A stretch of 64,000 bases of DNA from Jannaschia pagri (GCF_019655435.1 NZ_BPFH01000001.1:186001-250000), one strand, 5' to 3'. Numbered from the stretch's first letter, positions 52,109-61,670 are shown. Numbers and translations: made by a program. Notes: a model not told the origin generated them from the sequence alone.

Positions 52109-52684
52109 TCAGGCCTCCTCGGTCTCGGCGGCAGGGGCCGGAGCCTCGTCACCTTTGCGCAGGATGTCCGCGACCTTCTTGCCACGACGCTGGGCAACCG
52201 AGCGGGGCGATGCCTCTTTGGTCAAACCGTCGAGCGTGGCGCGGATCATGTTGTAGGGGTTTTGGGAGCCAATGGACTTCGACACCACGTCCTTGATGCC
52301 CAGCATCTCGAACACGGCACGCATCGGACCACCGGCGATGATCCCGGTCCCTTCCGGGGCGGTGCGCATCACGACGCGACCGGCACCGTGGCGCCCTTCC
52401 ATATCGTGGTGCAGGGTCCGCCCGTCGCGCAGCGGCACGCGGATCATCTGGCGCTTGGCTTGTTCGGTCGCCTTGCGGATGGCCTCGGGGACCTCCTTGG
52501 CCTTCCCTTTGCCAAAGCCAACGCGGCCCTTCTGATCGCCAACGACGACGAGCGCGGCAAAGCCGAAGCGCTTACCGCCTTTAACGGTCTTGGACACGCG
52601 GTTGATCGCCACAAGGCGGTCGGCGAATTCCGGGGTTTCCTCGCGGTCGCGGCCACGGCCCCGACGGTTCTCACGTTCTGCCAT
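52109..52684 (-). CDS. rpsE: 30S ribosomal protein S5
   Basis: A 191-residue S5. The dsRBD-like N-terminal part has [27 protein letters not shown] and the C-terminal part [26 protein letters not shown]. The Ala/Glu-rich tail (about 25 residues) is typical for the order. The ATG at 52684 gives MAEREN; the upstream frame is discarded. A 149-base gap with a palindrome separates it from rplR. Confidence 0.97.
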   Translation of the reverse strand: MAERENRRGRGRDREETPEFADRLVAINRVSKTVKGGKRFGFAALVVVGDQKGRVGFGKGKAKEVPEAIRKATEQAKRQMIRVPLRDGRTLHHDMEGRHGAGRVVMRTAPEGTGIIAGGPMRAVFEMLGIKDVVSKSIGSQNPYNMIRATLDGLTKEASPRSVAQRRGKKVADILRKGDEAPAPAAETEEA

Positions 52685-52811
52685 GCGGCATCTCCTAGTG
52701 TCTGGGGCCTCGCCCCGTTTGTGCAATCCTGGTGGTCATGGCTCCGCATTGCGCGAAAGCGAACCCCGGATCATCGAGGGGGCCATGATCGGCCCCCTGC
52801 GCATCTCGTAG

Positions 52812-52828
52812 GGCGGGGTTGCCCCGCC
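52812..52828. repeat. GGCGGGG/CCCCGCC palindrome after rplR
   Basis: Seven-bp perfect arms with a 3-base loop, 5 bases after the rplR stop. It has the same arms as the palindrome after rpoA. No T-run follows, so it is not a simple terminator. Confidence 0.55.
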
Positions 52829-52833
52829 GAGCC

Positions 52834-53193
52834 TTAGAACTTCAGACCACCTTCGCGGGCGGCGTCGGCCAGGGCCTTCACCTTGCCGTGGAAAAGAAAG
52901 CCACCACGGTCGAAGTAGACGTCTTCGACACCCGCCTTCTTGGCGCGCTCGGCAATCGCCGCGCCAACCTTGCTGGCCGCGTCGATGTTGTTTTTGCCCA
53001 CGACGCCCAGATCCTTTTCGAGCGACGAAGCCGAGGCCAAGGTGCGGCCCGCCACGTCGTCGATCAACTGGACGCTGATGTTCTTGTTGGAGCGATGAAC
53101 CGACAGGCGCGGACGCCCAGCAGCCATCTTGCGAAGCTTGTTCCGGACGCGCAGGCGGCGCTTGAGGAACAGATCCCGTTTGCTGTTTGCCAT
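52834..53193 (-). CDS. rplR: 50S ribosomal protein L18
   Basis: A 119-residue L18 that binds 5S rRNA, with [35 protein letters not shown] (quoted in parts) and [26 protein letters not shown] at the end. It follows rplF after 11 bases. Confidence 0.97.
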   Translation of the reverse strand: MANSKRDLFLKRRLRVRNKLRKMAAGRPRLSVHRSNKNISVQLIDDVAGRTLASASSLEKDLGVVGKNNIDAASKVGAAIAERAKKAGVEDVYFDRGGFLFHGKVKALADAAREGGLKF

Positions 53194-53204
53194 CTGACTG
53201 GTCC

Positions 53205-53738
53205 TTACTTCTTCTTGCCTTCCTTACGGAAGATGTACTCGCCCTTATAGCGAATGCCCTTGCCCTTATAGGGCTCCGGCGAACGCCATTCGCGGATGTT
53301 CGCGGCAACCTGGCCAACCAATTGCTGGTCGATGCCTTCGATGCTGATTTCCGTGGGCTTCGCCGCCGTGACGGTCACACCCTCGGGCACCTCGAAGTTG
53401 ACGTCGTGGGAGTAGCCCAGCGCCAGCTTCAGCGTCTTGCCCTGCATTTGGGCTCGGTAACCAACACCGGTGATCTCCAGCTCTTTCTTGAAGCCAGAGG
53501 TCACGCCAGTCACCAGGTTCTCCACCATGGTGCGGGACATGCCCCACTGCTGGCGGGCGCGCTTGGACTTGCCGCGCGGCGTGACGACAACGGTGTTGTC
53601 CTCGACCGTCAGCGTGACATCGTCGGTGGCCGTGAACTCACGGGTGCCCTTCGGTCCTTTGACGCTGACCGTCTGACCGGAGACCTTGGCCTCCACGCCG
53701 GACGGCAGCTGGACGGGCTTTTTGCCAATACGAGACAT
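53205..53738 (-). CDS. rplF: 50S ribosomal protein L6
   Basis: A 177-residue L6 ([59 protein letters not shown]). The start at 53738 has a GGAGGG site 4 bases upstream; the longer frame overlaps rpsH. It lies near the factor-binding site of the large subunit. Confidence 0.97.
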   Translation of the reverse strand: MSRIGKKPVQLPSGVEAKVSGQTVSVKGPKGTREFTATDDVTLTVEDNTVVVTPRGKSKRARQQWGMSRTMVENLVTGVTSGFKKELEITGVGYRAQMQGKTLKLALGYSHDVNFEVPEGVTVTAAKPTEISIEGIDQQLVGQVAANIREWRSPEPYKGKGIRYKGEYIFRKEGKKK

Positions 53739-53748
53739 AAAACCCTCC

Positions 53749-54141
53749 TTAGAAGACCGTGCAGAGGACTTCGCCGCCAACGTTGGCAGAGCGAGCCGCT
53801 GCATCGGACATGACGCCCTTGGACGTCGACACGATGGAGACACCCAGGCCCTGGCGGACCGACGGGATGTCGGAGACACCCAGGTACACACGACGGCCCG
53901 GCTTGGAGACCCGCTTCAACTCACGGATGACCGGGGTGCCCTCGTAGTACTTGAGCGAGATTTCCAGCGTCGGGTGGCCTTGGCGGTCAGACGACGACTC
54001 GTAGCCACGGATGTAGCCTTCGTCGGCCATCACATCCAGGACACGGGCGCGCAGCTTGGACGCGGGCGTGGTGACGGTGGATTTGCCGCGCATCTGCGCG
54101 TTGCGGATGCGGGTCAGCATATCGCCGATGGGATCATTCAT
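53749..54141 (-). CDS. rpsH: 30S ribosomal protein S8
   Basis: A 130-residue S8 ([38 protein letters not shown], ending GGEVLCTVF). In enteric bacteria S8 represses the spc operon at a site near rplE; I did not find a clear copy of that structure here. Confidence 0.97.
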   Translation of the reverse strand: MNDPIGDMLTRIRNAQMRGKSTVTTPASKLRARVLDVMADEGYIRGYESSSDRQGHPTLEISLKYYEGTPVIRELKRVSKPGRRVYLGVSDIPSVRQGLGVSIVSTSKGVMSDAAARSANVGGEVLCTVF

Positions 54142-54153
54142 AACCTGATCTCC

Positions 54154-54459
54154 TTACCAGCTGGACTTGACCATGCCGGGGATCTTCCCCTGGCTGGCCA
54201 ACTCGCGCAGCATGATGCGGGACAGCTTCAGCTTGCGGTAGTAGCCGCGGGGGCGACCGGTCAGCTGACAGCGGTTGTTGAGACGGACGGCCGAGGAATT
54301 GCGGGGCAATTCAGCCAGCTTGAGGGTCGCCTTAAAGCGCTCCTCCATGGGCTTGCTCTCGTCGCGGATCGTCTCTTTCAGGGCGGCGCGCTTGGCGGCG
54401 TATTGCTTCACCAACCGCTCACGCTTTTTCTGGCGCTCGACCATGGATACTTTTGCCAT
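54154..54459 (-). CDS. rpsN: 30S ribosomal protein S14, zinc-free form
   Basis: A 101-residue S14 of the long C-minus type, with no zinc-ribbon Cys pairs. Motifs include [23 protein letters not shown] and [18 protein letters not shown]. It lies between rplE and rpsH in the standard order. Confidence 0.97.
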   Translation of the reverse strand: MAKVSMVERQKKRERLVKQYAAKRAALKETIRDESKPMEERFKATLKLAELPRNSSAVRLNNRCQLTGRPRGYYRKLKLSRIMLRELASQGKIPGMVKSSW

Positions 54460-54470
54460 GTCTATGCTCC

Positions 54471-55034
54471 TCAGCTGTTGAACGGCATGTTGAAGTGCTT
54501 GAGCAGCGACTTCGCCTCTGCATCCGTCTTGGCGGTGGTGCAGATGATGATGTCCATACCCCAGACTTCGTCGACTTTGTCGAAGTTGATCTCGGGGAAG
54601 ACGATATGCTCCTTCAGGCCCATGGCGTAGTTGCCACGTCCGTCGAAGCTTTTGCCGTTGATGCCGCGGAAGTCCCGGATACGGGGCATGGCGACGGTCA
54701 CGAGACGGTCCAGGAATTCATACATCCGAGCGCCGCGCAGCGTGACTTTGGTGCCCAGCGGCATGCCTTCACGAACGCGGAAGCCAGCGATGGACTTCTT
54801 GGCCTTGGTGATGACGGCTTTCTGGCCAGCAATCGCGGTCAAGTCGTCCTGCGCGCTTTTGGCTTTCTTGCTGTCACGGACCGATTCAGCACCGGCGCCA
54901 ATGTTCAGGACAATCTTGTCCAGGCGCGGGATCATCATGTCGTTCTTGTAGCCGAACTCTTCCTTCATGGCCGCCTTGATCGTCTGATCGAAGGCCGTCT
55001 TGAGGCGCGGCGTGTAGTTCGCGGTGTCGAGCAT
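54471..55034 (-). CDS. rplE: 50S ribosomal protein L5
   Basis: A 187-residue L5, a 5S rRNA binder ([51 protein letters not shown]). Its ATG overlaps the rplX stop by one base (TGATG), so the two are coupled. Confidence 0.97.
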   Translation of the reverse strand: MLDTANYTPRLKTAFDQTIKAAMKEEFGYKNDMMIPRLDKIVLNIGAGAESVRDSKKAKSAQDDLTAIAGQKAVITKAKKSIAGFRVREGMPLGTKVTLRGARMYEFLDRLVTVAMPRIRDFRGINGKSFDGRGNYAMGLKEHIVFPEINFDKVDEVWGMDIIICTTAKTDAEAKSLLKHFNMPFNS

Positions 55035-55339
55035 CAGATCACGTCTCCCGTGGTCTTGGCGAAGCGCACCTTCTTGCCGTCTTCCATGCGGAAACCAACG
55101 CGGGTGGCTTTGCCGTTGCCGTCGATCATCGACAGGTTCGACAGGTCGATGGGCAGCGCTTTGGGGATGCGGCCCCCCTGGCTGGCCTGGCTCTGGCGGG
55201 TGTGGCGGATGGCCATGTTGATGCCCTCGACGACGGCCTTACCGGCCTTGGGGTCGACGGAGACGATCTCACCTTCCTTGCCCTTGTCCTTACCGGACAG
55301 GACGACGACCTTGTCGCCTTTGCGGAGTTTCGCGGCCAT
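55034..55339 (-). CDS. rplX: 50S ribosomal protein L24
   Basis: A 101-residue L24 with the KOW motif [19 protein letters not shown] near the N-terminus. It overlaps both neighbours by one base, marking tight coupling in rplN-rplX-rplE. It is an early-assembly protein of the large subunit. Confidence 0.97.
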   Translation of the reverse strand: MAAKLRKGDKVVVLSGKDKGKEGEIVSVDPKAGKAVVEGINMAIRHTRQSQASQGGRIPKALPIDLSNLSMIDGNGKATRVGFRMEDGKKVRFAKTTGDVI

Positions 55340-55707
55340 TACAGCACCTCCGGCGCGAGCGAGATGATCTTCATGAAGTTCTTCGCGCGCAGCTCACGAA
55401 CCACCGGCCCGAAGATACGGGTGCCGACCGGCTCGTTGTTGTTGTTGAGAATGACGGCGGCGTTGCGATCAAAGCGGATCGCGGTGCCATCTTCGCGGCG
55501 CACTTCCTTGGCGGTGCGCACGACGACGGCCTTACGCACGTCGCCCTTTTTGACGCGGCCCCGCGGAATGGCTTCCTTGACCGACACCACGATGATGTCG
55601 CCCACGGAGGCATACTTCCGCTTGGACCCGCCCAGGACCTTGATGCACTGAACACGGCGTGCGCCGCTGTTGTCAGCAACATCCAGGTTGGTTTGCATCT
55701 GGATCAT
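55339..55707 (-). CDS. rplN: 50S ribosomal protein L14
   Basis: A 122-residue L14 ([48 protein letters not shown]). GGGAGAAACCA precedes the ATG. The 106-base gap upstream, to rpsQ, holds an AT-rich palindrome. Confidence 0.97.
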   Translation of the reverse strand: MIQMQTNLDVADNSGARRVQCIKVLGGSKRKYASVGDIIVVSVKEAIPRGRVKKGDVRKAVVVRTAKEVRREDGTAIRFDRNAAVILNNNNEPVGTRIFGPVVRELRAKNFMKIISLAPEVL

Positions 55708-55778
55708 TGGTTTCTCCCGACCTTTGGGGCGGCGATGCGTGCCGGTGCCCCCAGGGTTTCGAACTGTGTGACGGGCTC

Positions 55779-55796
55779 AAAAATTCAGGAATTTTT
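55779..55796. repeat. AT-rich palindrome in the rpsQ-rplN gap
   Basis: AAAAATTC-AG-GAATTTTT stands out in a GC-rich operon. The arms are 8 bp and perfect; the 2-base loop is too tight for a good RNA hairpin unless pairs open, so a DNA-binding site is also possible. Confidence 0.45.
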
Positions 55797-55813
55797 GGAC
55801 CCGGCGAGGCCGA

Positions 55814-56044
55814 TCACTCGGCGATCACTTCCCACCGCTTCGTCTTGGACTTGGGGGGGCATTCTTGGATGCGGACCACGTCGCCAACCTTGAACTGGTT
55901 GTTTTCGTCGTGGGCGCGGTACTTCTTGGACTTCCGCACGGTCTTTTGCAGCAGAGGGTGCTTAAACCGGCGTTCGATCGACACGGTGACCGTCTGGGCG
56001 TTCTGGTTCGACGTGACAACGCCCTGGAGGATACGCTTCGGCAT
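55814..56044 (-). CDS. rpsQ: 30S ribosomal protein S17
   Basis: A 76-residue S17 ([48 protein letters not shown]). It follows rpmC after one base and has the OB-fold pattern of the family. Confidence 0.96.
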   Translation of the reverse strand: MPKRILQGVVTSNQNAQTVTVSIERRFKHPLLQKTVRKSKKYRAHDENNQFKVGDVVRIQECPPKSKTKRWEVIAE

Positions 56045-56045
56045 C

Positions 56046-56252
56046 TCAGGCCTCCTGCGCGGCGTCAGCCGCCTTTTCGTTCAGAATGGTGTTCACACGC
56101 GCGATAGAGCGCTTGACGATCCGCATACGCGCGGTGTTCTCAAGCTGATTGGTCGCGGCCTGAAAGCGGAGGTTGAAGGCCTCTTTCTTCAGGTTGGTCA
56201 GCTCCGTACGAAGTTCATCGGGGGTTTTGCCCCGAAGCTCAGTGGCGTTCAT
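56046..56252 (-). CDS. rpmC: 50S ribosomal protein L29
   Basis: A 68-residue L29 ([28 protein letters not shown] in parts, then [14 protein letters not shown]). The ATG at 56252 follows GGAGAGGGCG. It is the first gene of the rpmC-rpmD block, because rplP, its usual predecessor, lies 3.6 kb away behind a terminator. Confidence 0.96.
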   Translation of the reverse strand: MNATELRGKTPDELRTELTNLKKEAFNLRFQAATNQLENTARMRIVKRSIARVNTILNEKAADAAQEA

Positions 56253-56335
56253 CGCCCTCTCCTTCCACATCACCGGGCCGCTCTGCATAGGGCAGGTCAC
56301 GGCTGATTCCGGTGGAGATCAACGTTAGAGTGCGT

Positions 56336-56364
56336 CGCATAGACGCGTGGCAGTCCCTTGGCAA
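56336..56364 (-). promoter_or_regulatory. Candidate promoter of the rpmC-rpmD block
   Basis: TTGCCA (56364-56359), 17 bases, TATGCG (56341-56336) on the minus strand, about 85 bases before the rpmC ATG. A promoter is required here by the insertion upstream. Confidence 0.45.
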
Positions 56365-56485
56365 GGGCCGTCTCTGCCATCGCCCGAGAAAACCTTGAGC
56401 CCGGCGGTATGGTTTCCCCGACTTACGGAACGGGGCCGCCTTAACCTAACGTCACGTAGGTTTGTTGTTCAGTCTGCGAGTGACC

Positions 56486-57121
56486 ATGCCCATCGACGCC
56501 ACGCCCCAAGCGACTGCGATGTTCGGCCTCGCATCCGGCCTTTTGACCTGCGTCGGGTTCATCCCTTACGTACGCGCCATCGTCACGGGGCGCGCGCGGC
56601 CCTGCAGGACAAGTTGGCTCATATGGTCGATACTCGGCGTCATTGCGATTGCATCCCTCCGCCAGGAGGGCGCAGGACCGTCCCTTATTTTCGCAGGCGC
56701 GCAGGTCGGCGGGACGATCTTGGTCTTTCTTCTCGCCATTGGTCACGGTCGCGGGGCAACCTTTGCGCGACGGGACATCGGGGTCCTGATCGCTGCCGCA
56801 GCAGGCCTTGGCCTTTGGGCGGTGACGTCACAGGCGGGTTGGGCGCTGGCTGTCACGATTGCCATTGGGTTGCTCGGCGGGATTGGAACCATGGCAAAGG
56901 CCTACCGCGCCCCGAACAGTGAACCCATGCTGCCTTGGGCGGCGTTTCTTGCGTCGGCGGGCTTGGGCGTGGCCTCTGTGGATGGGGCGGATCCCATTCT
57001 CCTGAGCTACCCCCTTTACCTTCTGGCCCTTTACTCAGGCATCGTTGGTGCGCTTATCGCCGGACGGCGGGCGCATGGGCGGCGTTGGACCGAAGCGCAG
57101 ACTAGGCCCACTTATAGTTGA
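56486..57121 (+). CDS. Multi-pass membrane protein, unknown function
   Basis: A 211-residue protein with about six or seven hydrophobic helices (for example GLASGLLTCVGFIPYVRAI, TSWLIWSILGVIAIASL, ILVFLLAIGHG). The Pro-Tyr in the first helix and the SW-IW start of the second recall SWEET/PQ-loop transporters, but the match is loose. The ATG at 56486 has a weak ribosome site. It lies in the rplP-rpmC insertion and its end overlaps the convergent oxygenase gene by 20 bases. Confidence 0.6.
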   Translation: MPIDATPQATAMFGLASGLLTCVGFIPYVRAIVTGRARPCRTSWLIWSILGVIAIASLRQEGAGPSLIFAGAQVGGTILVFLLAIGHGRGATFARRDIGVLIAAAAGLGLWAVTSQAGWALAVTIAIGLLGGIGTMAKAYRAPNSEPMLPWAAFLASAGLGVASVDGADPILLSYPLYLLALYSGIVGALIAGRRAHGRRWTEAQTRPTYS

Positions 57122-57722
57122 AACTCACCGAGACCCGCTCCTCCTCGGCCATGTTCATGGGCACTTCGTGGCGCAGCCAAGACTCCCACAGCAGTACGTC
57201 GCCGACCTTAGGCGTCTCGTAGTGGAACGTCCGTAGGGCCTCTGGCGCATCGGGCCGTCGCACAGGCGCGGCCATCATCATCGGCAAGCGCGGGTCCTCT
57301 AATTTGAGCGCGCTGGTCCCCTCCGGCATCGCCACATATGTGGTGCCAGAAATGACAGAATGGGGGTGCAGATGGCCCGTGTGAACACCGCCTTCGGGCA
57401 AGATGTTGATCCATATGTCTTCCAGCACCAGAGCACGATCGCCCAGATCAAACGCCAGATCTTCGGCGAAGGCGGCCACATGGGCATCGAGAGATCGGAC
57501 AACATCGGCAAAGATCGGAAACCGCCACGGCAGGTCCGACAGCGAGGCATAGGACGTATACCCGGGGTAGCCGTTTGCGTCGCACCACGCGTGCCCTGCC
57601 TCATCATCTTCGGCGATGGCATAGCACGAGGCTGCCAATTCGTCGGTGTCCACGGAGGGCGCGTGGTCCGACAAGGCGGCGCGGTAAAGGCGGGTCACAA
57701 ACAGCGAAGAGATCTGGGCCAT
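57102..57722 (-). CDS. 2-oxoglutarate/Fe(II) oxygenase family protein
   Basis: A 206-residue protein of the group of putative 2OG-Fe(II) oxygenases known as TIGR02466-like. The iron site is likely the H-x-H in HTGHLHPHSVISG with a later His in SWLRHEVPMN, and the 2OG-binding Arg is in ERVSVSFNYKW. The start at 57722 gives MAQISSLF; earlier starts run into the divergent methyltransferase. It probably hydroxylates a small molecule or protein, target unknown. The gene lies in the rplP-rpmC insertion. Confidence 0.82.
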   Translation of the reverse strand: MAQISSLFVTRLYRAALSDHAPSVDTDELAASCYAIAEDDEAGHAWCDANGYPGYTSYASLSDLPWRFPIFADVVRSLDAHVAAFAEDLAFDLGDRALVLEDIWINILPEGGVHTGHLHPHSVISGTTYVAMPEGTSALKLEDPRLPMMMAAPVRRPDAPEALRTFHYETPKVGDVLLWESWLRHEVPMNMAEEERVSVSFNYKWA

Positions 57723-57767
57723 GGGCGGCAGATAGACGGCGCATCCCGTCTGGGCAATAAGCACCCC

Positions 57768-58958
57768 ATGGTTACGGTCACCGAACACTACGACGCCTAC
57801 CCCTACCCCGCCCGCGACCCGGCGGATGAGGACAAACGTCTGATCCTCGGCTCGCCCTCGCGTCCCGAAGAGATGGACCACATCCTATGGGGCGGTCGCC
57901 GCGATTGGACGCAGACCCTGCGCATTCTGGTGGCAGGGGGCGGGTCGGGCGATGGGCTGGTGCAGCTTGCCCAGCGGCTCACCTCTGCCGGGCGGCCGTA
58001 CGAGATGACCTACCTCGATCTGTCCACATCCGCCCGCGCGGTTGCAGAAGCCAGGATCGCGCGGCGCGGCCTGAACCATGTGCAGTTCGTCACGGACAGC
58101 CTTTTGCGCGCCCCCGACCTTGGGCTGTTCGACTACATTGATTGCTGCGGCGTGTTGCATCACCTGCCTGACCCGGACGCGGGGTTTGCTGCCCTGGCAC
58201 AGGCCTGTGCGCCCGACGGCGGCCTTGGCTTCATGGTTTACGCGCCGCACGGGCGGTCCGGCGTTTATCCGTTGCAAGCGGCCTTTGGCGCGCTCTTCGC
58301 CGATGAACCACCGCAGGCGCGTCTCGCGGCGGCCCGCGCGCTCTACGACCGGCTGCCTGCGGGACATCCGATCAAGCGAAACCCCCATCTCGTCGATCAC
58401 CACGCCAGCGACGCCGGATTTTACGACCTGCTCCTGCACAGCCAAGATCGTGCCTATGGCGTCGGGGACCTGTTGGAGACATTGGACCGCACCGGATGGC
58501 AGCTCGCCGGGTTTTGTCAGCCCGGCCTTTACGAGCCGGAGCGGATAACGGGCCAGCCCCACGATCTTGCGCCAGCCGAGGCCATGGCCGTTGCCGAACA
58601 GTTGCGCGGGACGCTGAAGGTTCACGTGGGCTATGCCCGTCCCAAGGGCGCCGAGGCCCCTGCCCCGCGTCAGTCTCTGGATCGCATTCCACACTTGGGC
58701 GCACCGGCCGCGAAGGTGGCCCAGGTCGTGGCGGCGGGCCGCGCGGTTCCGATCAAAGTCGAAGGCGAGAGCAGCCCCGTCACCCTCCCGCCGCAGACCG
58801 CGCCGGCGATTGCTGGTATCGATGGCCGCCGAACCCTAGCGGAGATAGCGGCCCGTCTTGGCAAGGACCCCTTGGCGTTCGGGGCCTGGTGGAGACCAAT
58901 CGAGGACACCTTCATGCCTTGGGGGCTGTTGCGGTACTCAGGTGTTCTCCGCCGCTGA
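57768..58958 (+). CDS. SAM-dependent methyltransferase with long C-terminal region
   Basis: A 396-residue methyltransferase. It starts with TEHYDAYPYPARDPADE, then motif I ILVAGGGSGDGLVQLA near residue 52, motif II YLDLSTSARAVAEAR, and the post-II segment FDYIDCCGVLHHLPDPDAG. After about residue 200 a region with HASDAGFYDLLLHSQDRAYG follows and the last 90 residues are not assigned. The ATG at 57768 faces the oxygenase gene across 45 bases, so the two share a promoter region and may act on the same substrate. Confidence 0.83.
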   Translation: MVTVTEHYDAYPYPARDPADEDKRLILGSPSRPEEMDHILWGGRRDWTQTLRILVAGGGSGDGLVQLAQRLTSAGRPYEMTYLDLSTSARAVAEARIARRGLNHVQFVTDSLLRAPDLGLFDYIDCCGVLHHLPDPDAGFAALAQACAPDGGLGFMVYAPHGRSGVYPLQAAFGALFADEPPQARLAAARALYDRLPAGHPIKRNPHLVDHHASDAGFYDLLLHSQDRAYGVGDLLETLDRTGWQLAGFCQPGLYEPERITGQPHDLAPAEAMAVAEQLRGTLKVHVGYARPKGAEAPAPRQSLDRIPHLGAPAAKVAQVVAAGRAVPIKVEGESSPVTLPPQTAPAIAGIDGRRTLAEIAARLGKDPLAFGAWWRPIEDTFMPWGLLRYSGVLRR

Positions 58959-59012
58959 TCCTTCTGGCGCCGATCAGACGCCGCACCCGGATCACGCCCC
59001 GCAGGCCATCCG

Positions 59013-59669
59013 TCAGAACATCAAGCCGCACCCCATCGTTTGGCGAAGGGCGGCGACCAACTCGTCCACCGTTTCAGTGGAGACATAATGGCCGCCGGTG
59101 CGATCCGCCAAACAGCGCGCGACCGTTTCCACGGTCACCGTTTCGCCGGGCGTGTCCCAGTCAAAGAAATCGCCGCGCACCTTGTAGCCGATGACATGGA
59201 CGGTCACGCCCCGGCCCAAGTCCGTCGCCAGTTGGCAGGGCTGGCCGCCACAAGTCTCTTTCCCGTCGGTAATCACAACCACGGCGCCCGCGCCATTGAG
59301 GGCCCGGGCCGCCAACCGGACCGCCTCGGTCAAAGGCGTATCCCCCTCGGGCTGCAAGCGATCTACGGCGTCTATGATCCGAGGGGCCGCATTTTCGACG
59401 GGACCAAAGCGCAGATCCAACCCGCTACAGCCGTCCGCGCCGCCGGGACCGTAGACCACCAGCCCAAGCCGCCGCACATCGGCGATTTCTGGGATGATGG
59501 ATCCGACCGCGCGGCGAGCTTCAAAGATGCGCGGCTCGTTGAATAGGTTAAACCCAACCTCTGCCATGGAGCCTGATCCGTCGAAGACGATCATAGCGTC
59601 CTCCGTGCAGGTTTGCGCCGCGAGGGGCGAGGCCAACAGGGCAGCAAGGAACACAGCGCGGTAGGTCAT
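59013..59669 (-). CDS. Exported von Willebrand factor A domain protein, paralogue 3
   Basis: A 218-residue protein with a signal peptide (1-18, AAQ-TC area) and a single vWA domain. MIDAS residues are intact: FDGSGSM, EGDTPLTEA and VITDGKETCGGQPC. It shares the N-terminal C-x-x-DAMIVFDGS, the GPG-x-x-G-CSG segment and the final MGC Cys with the two paralogues at 50042-51481. It lies between rplP and the methyltransferase gene, on the minus strand, right after the rplP terminator. The start at 59669 is set by the signal peptide. Confidence 0.84.
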   Translation of the reverse strand: MTYRAVFLAALLASPLAAQTCTEDAMIVFDGSGSMAEVGFNLFNEPRIFEARRAVGSIIPEIADVRRLGLVVYGPGGADGCSGLDLRFGPVENAAPRIIDAVDRLQPEGDTPLTEAVRLAARALNGAGAVVVITDGKETCGGQPCQLATDLGRGVTVHVIGYKVRGDFFDWDTPGETVTVETVARCLADRTGGHYVSTETVDELVAALRQTMGCGLMF

Positions 59670-59784
59670 CACCGCAGTATGGCGCAATCTCAGTCCCGGT
59701 CTACGGCCCTGGGGTCGTATGCCGGGCGCACTCGACCGCCAAAGACCACAAGCGGTGGACAAAACGGACCAGGATGCGCCCACG

Positions 59785-59807
59785 AAAAAGGGCGCCCGAA
59801 GGCGCCC
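59785..59807 (-). terminator. Strong terminator after rplP
   Basis: GGGCGCC-TTCG-GGCGCCC followed by TTTTT on the minus strand, a stable UUCG tetraloop hairpin. It ends the rplB-rplP block 23 bases after the rplP stop. Confidence 0.9.
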
Positions 59808-59829
59808 CATTCCAAATCTCTGGCAGATC

Positions 59830-60243
59830 TCACCAGTCTTCGCGGACCACGGTACGGGTCTTAATCGGCAGCTTCATCGCGGCCAGGCGCAGGGCCTCGC
59901 GGGCAATTGGCTCGGACACACCGTCGATCTCGAACATCACGCGGCCAGGCTTGACCTTGCAGGCCCAGAAGTCGACCGACCCCTTACCTTTACCCATCCG
60001 TACTTCGACGGGCTTCGACGTGACGGGCACATCGGGGAAGATACGGATCCAGACGCGGCCTTGACGCTTCATGTGACGCGTCATGGCCCGACGGGCGGCT
60101 TCGATCTGGCGGGCGGTGACCCGCTCGGGCTGCAGCGCCTTCAGGCCGTAGGTGCCGAAGTTCAGGTCAGACCCGCCCTTCGCCTTGCCCTTGATGGAGC
60201 CTTTGAACTGCTTGCGGAACTTTGTCCGTTTCGGTTGCAACAT
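59830..60243 (-). CDS. rplP: 50S ribosomal protein L16
   Basis: A 137-residue L16 ([39 protein letters not shown] in parts, [19 protein letters not shown]). It sits after rpsC in the standard order, but here it is the last gene of its transcript. Confidence 0.97.
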   Translation of the reverse strand: MLQPKRTKFRKQFKGSIKGKAKGGSDLNFGTYGLKALQPERVTARQIEAARRAMTRHMKRQGRVWIRIFPDVPVTSKPVEVRMGKGKGSVDFWACKVKPGRVMFEIDGVSEPIAREALRLAAMKLPIKTRTVVREDW

Positions 60244-60255
60244 GGGTGCTACTCC

Positions 60256-60996
60256 TTACCGGCGACGATCGCCGCGGGGACCGCGGTCATCGCGACGGCC
60301 ACCGGCGCCACGGGGGGTCGGACCATCCTGCAGCTCTTGCGCCTTACGGTCGCGAGCAGAGGGGTCGTGCTCCATGATCTCGCCTTTGAAGATCCAAACC
60401 TTAATGCCGATGATACCGTAGGGCGTCTCAGCTTCGGAATGGGCATAGTCGATATCGGCCCGCAGGGTGTGCAGGGGCACGCGGCCCTCACGGTACCATT
60501 CGGTCCGTGCGATTTCGGCACCGCCCAGACGACCGGCCATGTTCACCCGGATCCCCAGGGCGCCCATGCGCATGGCATTCTGGACCGAGCGCTTCATGGC
60601 GCGGCGGAAGGACACCCGACGCTCCAACTGCTGGGCGATGCTTTCGCCGACCAGCTGTGCGTCCAACTCGGGCTTGCGAACCCCGACGATGTTGAGGTGC
60701 ATTTCGCTGTCGGTCATGGCCGCCAGCTTCTTGCGCAACACTTCGATGTCAGCGCCCTTGCGGCCAATGATGACACCCGGGCGGGCCGTGTGGATCGTGA
60801 CGCGGCACTTGCGGTGCGGACGTTCGATGATCACGCGGCTGACGCCAGCCTGCTTGCACTCGGTCTCGATGAACTCACGCATCTTGAGATCTTCGAGCAG
60901 CAGCGGACCGTAGTCTTTGGTGTCTGCGTACCAACGGCTGTCCCAGGTCCGGTTGACCTGAAGACGCATCCCGATGGGATTGACTTTATTGCCCAT
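60256..60996 (-). CDS. rpsC: 30S ribosomal protein S3
   Basis: A 246-residue S3. The KH domain contains [21 protein letters not shown] and the C-terminal domain [24 protein letters not shown]. The tail is Arg/Gly-rich. Its ATG overlaps the rplV stop by one base (TAATG). A longer upstream frame is only a shadow over rplV. Confidence 0.97.
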   Translation of the reverse strand: MGNKVNPIGMRLQVNRTWDSRWYADTKDYGPLLLEDLKMREFIETECKQAGVSRVIIERPHRKCRVTIHTARPGVIIGRKGADIEVLRKKLAAMTDSEMHLNIVGVRKPELDAQLVGESIAQQLERRVSFRRAMKRSVQNAMRMGALGIRVNMAGRLGGAEIARTEWYREGRVPLHTLRADIDYAHSEAETPYGIIGIKVWIFKGEIMEHDPSARDRKAQELQDGPTPRGAGGRRDDRGPRGDRRR

Positions 60997-61388
60997 TACG
61001 CTTGCTCCCCAACGGTTTCTTCGACCTGGCGGACCTTGATGGTCAATTCGGCGAACGGCTTGGTGATCCGGCCGAAGCGACCACGGGCCCGCGGGCGACC
61101 GCGCTTCATGGTCAGGTTCTTGCCCACAAAGGCCTCGGCCACGATCAACTCGTCGACGTCGAGGTTGTGGTTGTTCTCGGCGTTCGCGATGGCCGATTGC
61201 AGGCACTTGCGCACGTCAATGGCGATCCGCTTCTTGGAGAAGGCGAGGTCCGACAGGGCCTTTTCCACCTTCTTGCCGCGGATCATCGCGGCCACGAGGT
61301 TCAGCTTTTGAGGGCTGGTCCGCAGCGAGCGCAGCTTCGCCATGGCCTCGTTATCGGCCACGCGGCGGGGATTTTTGTCCTTACCCAT
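60996..61388 (-). CDS. rplV: 50S ribosomal protein L22
   Basis: A 130-residue L22 with the exit-tunnel hairpin region ([22 protein letters not shown]) and the [20 protein letters not shown] start. It lies 3 bases after rpsS. Confidence 0.97.
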   Translation of the reverse strand: MGKDKNPRRVADNEAMAKLRSLRTSPQKLNLVAAMIRGKKVEKALSDLAFSKKRIAIDVRKCLQSAIANAENNHNLDVDELIVAEAFVGKNLTMKRGRPRARGRFGRITKPFAELTIKVRQVEETVGEQA

Positions 61389-61391
61389 GGC

Positions 61392-61670
61392 TTATTTCCT
61401 CTTGGCTTTCTTATCCGCCGCGTGCCCGTAATAGGTGCGCGTGGGCGAATATTCCCCGAACTTCTGGCCGATCATGTCCTCGGTGACGGACACGGGCACG
61501 TGCTTTTGCCCGTTGTACACACCAAAGGTCAGACCCACGAACTGGGGCAGAATGGTGGAGCGGCGCGACCAGATCTTGATCACGTCGTTGCGGCCCGACT
61601 CGCGAGCGGCTTCGGCCTTTTTCAGGACATAGGAGTCCACGAAAGGCCCTTTCCATACGGAACGGCTCAT
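61392..61670 (-). CDS. rpsS: 30S ribosomal protein S19
   Basis: A 92-residue S19 ([43 protein letters not shown] in parts, [14 protein letters not shown]). It follows rplB after 3 bases. Confidence 0.97.
   Translation of the reverse strand: MSRSVWKGPFVDSYVLKKAEAARESGRNDVIKIWSRRSTILPQFVGLTFGVYNGQKHVPVSVTEDMIGQKFGEYSPTRTYYGHAADKKAKRK

Noticed and set aside
44007-52828. CRISPR-like spaced repeats in ribosomal gaps
   Set aside because: The palindromes are kilobases apart without regular spacers or cas genes.
55730-55790. tRNA-like TTCGAAAC word in the rplN-rpsQ gap
   Set aside because: No cloverleaf arms can be drawn around it. I found no tRNA gene in the window.
57360-57767. 136-residue N-terminal extension of the methyltransferase
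   Set aside because: It is antisense to the oxygenase gene. The ATG at 57768 gives the expected methyltransferase N-terminus.
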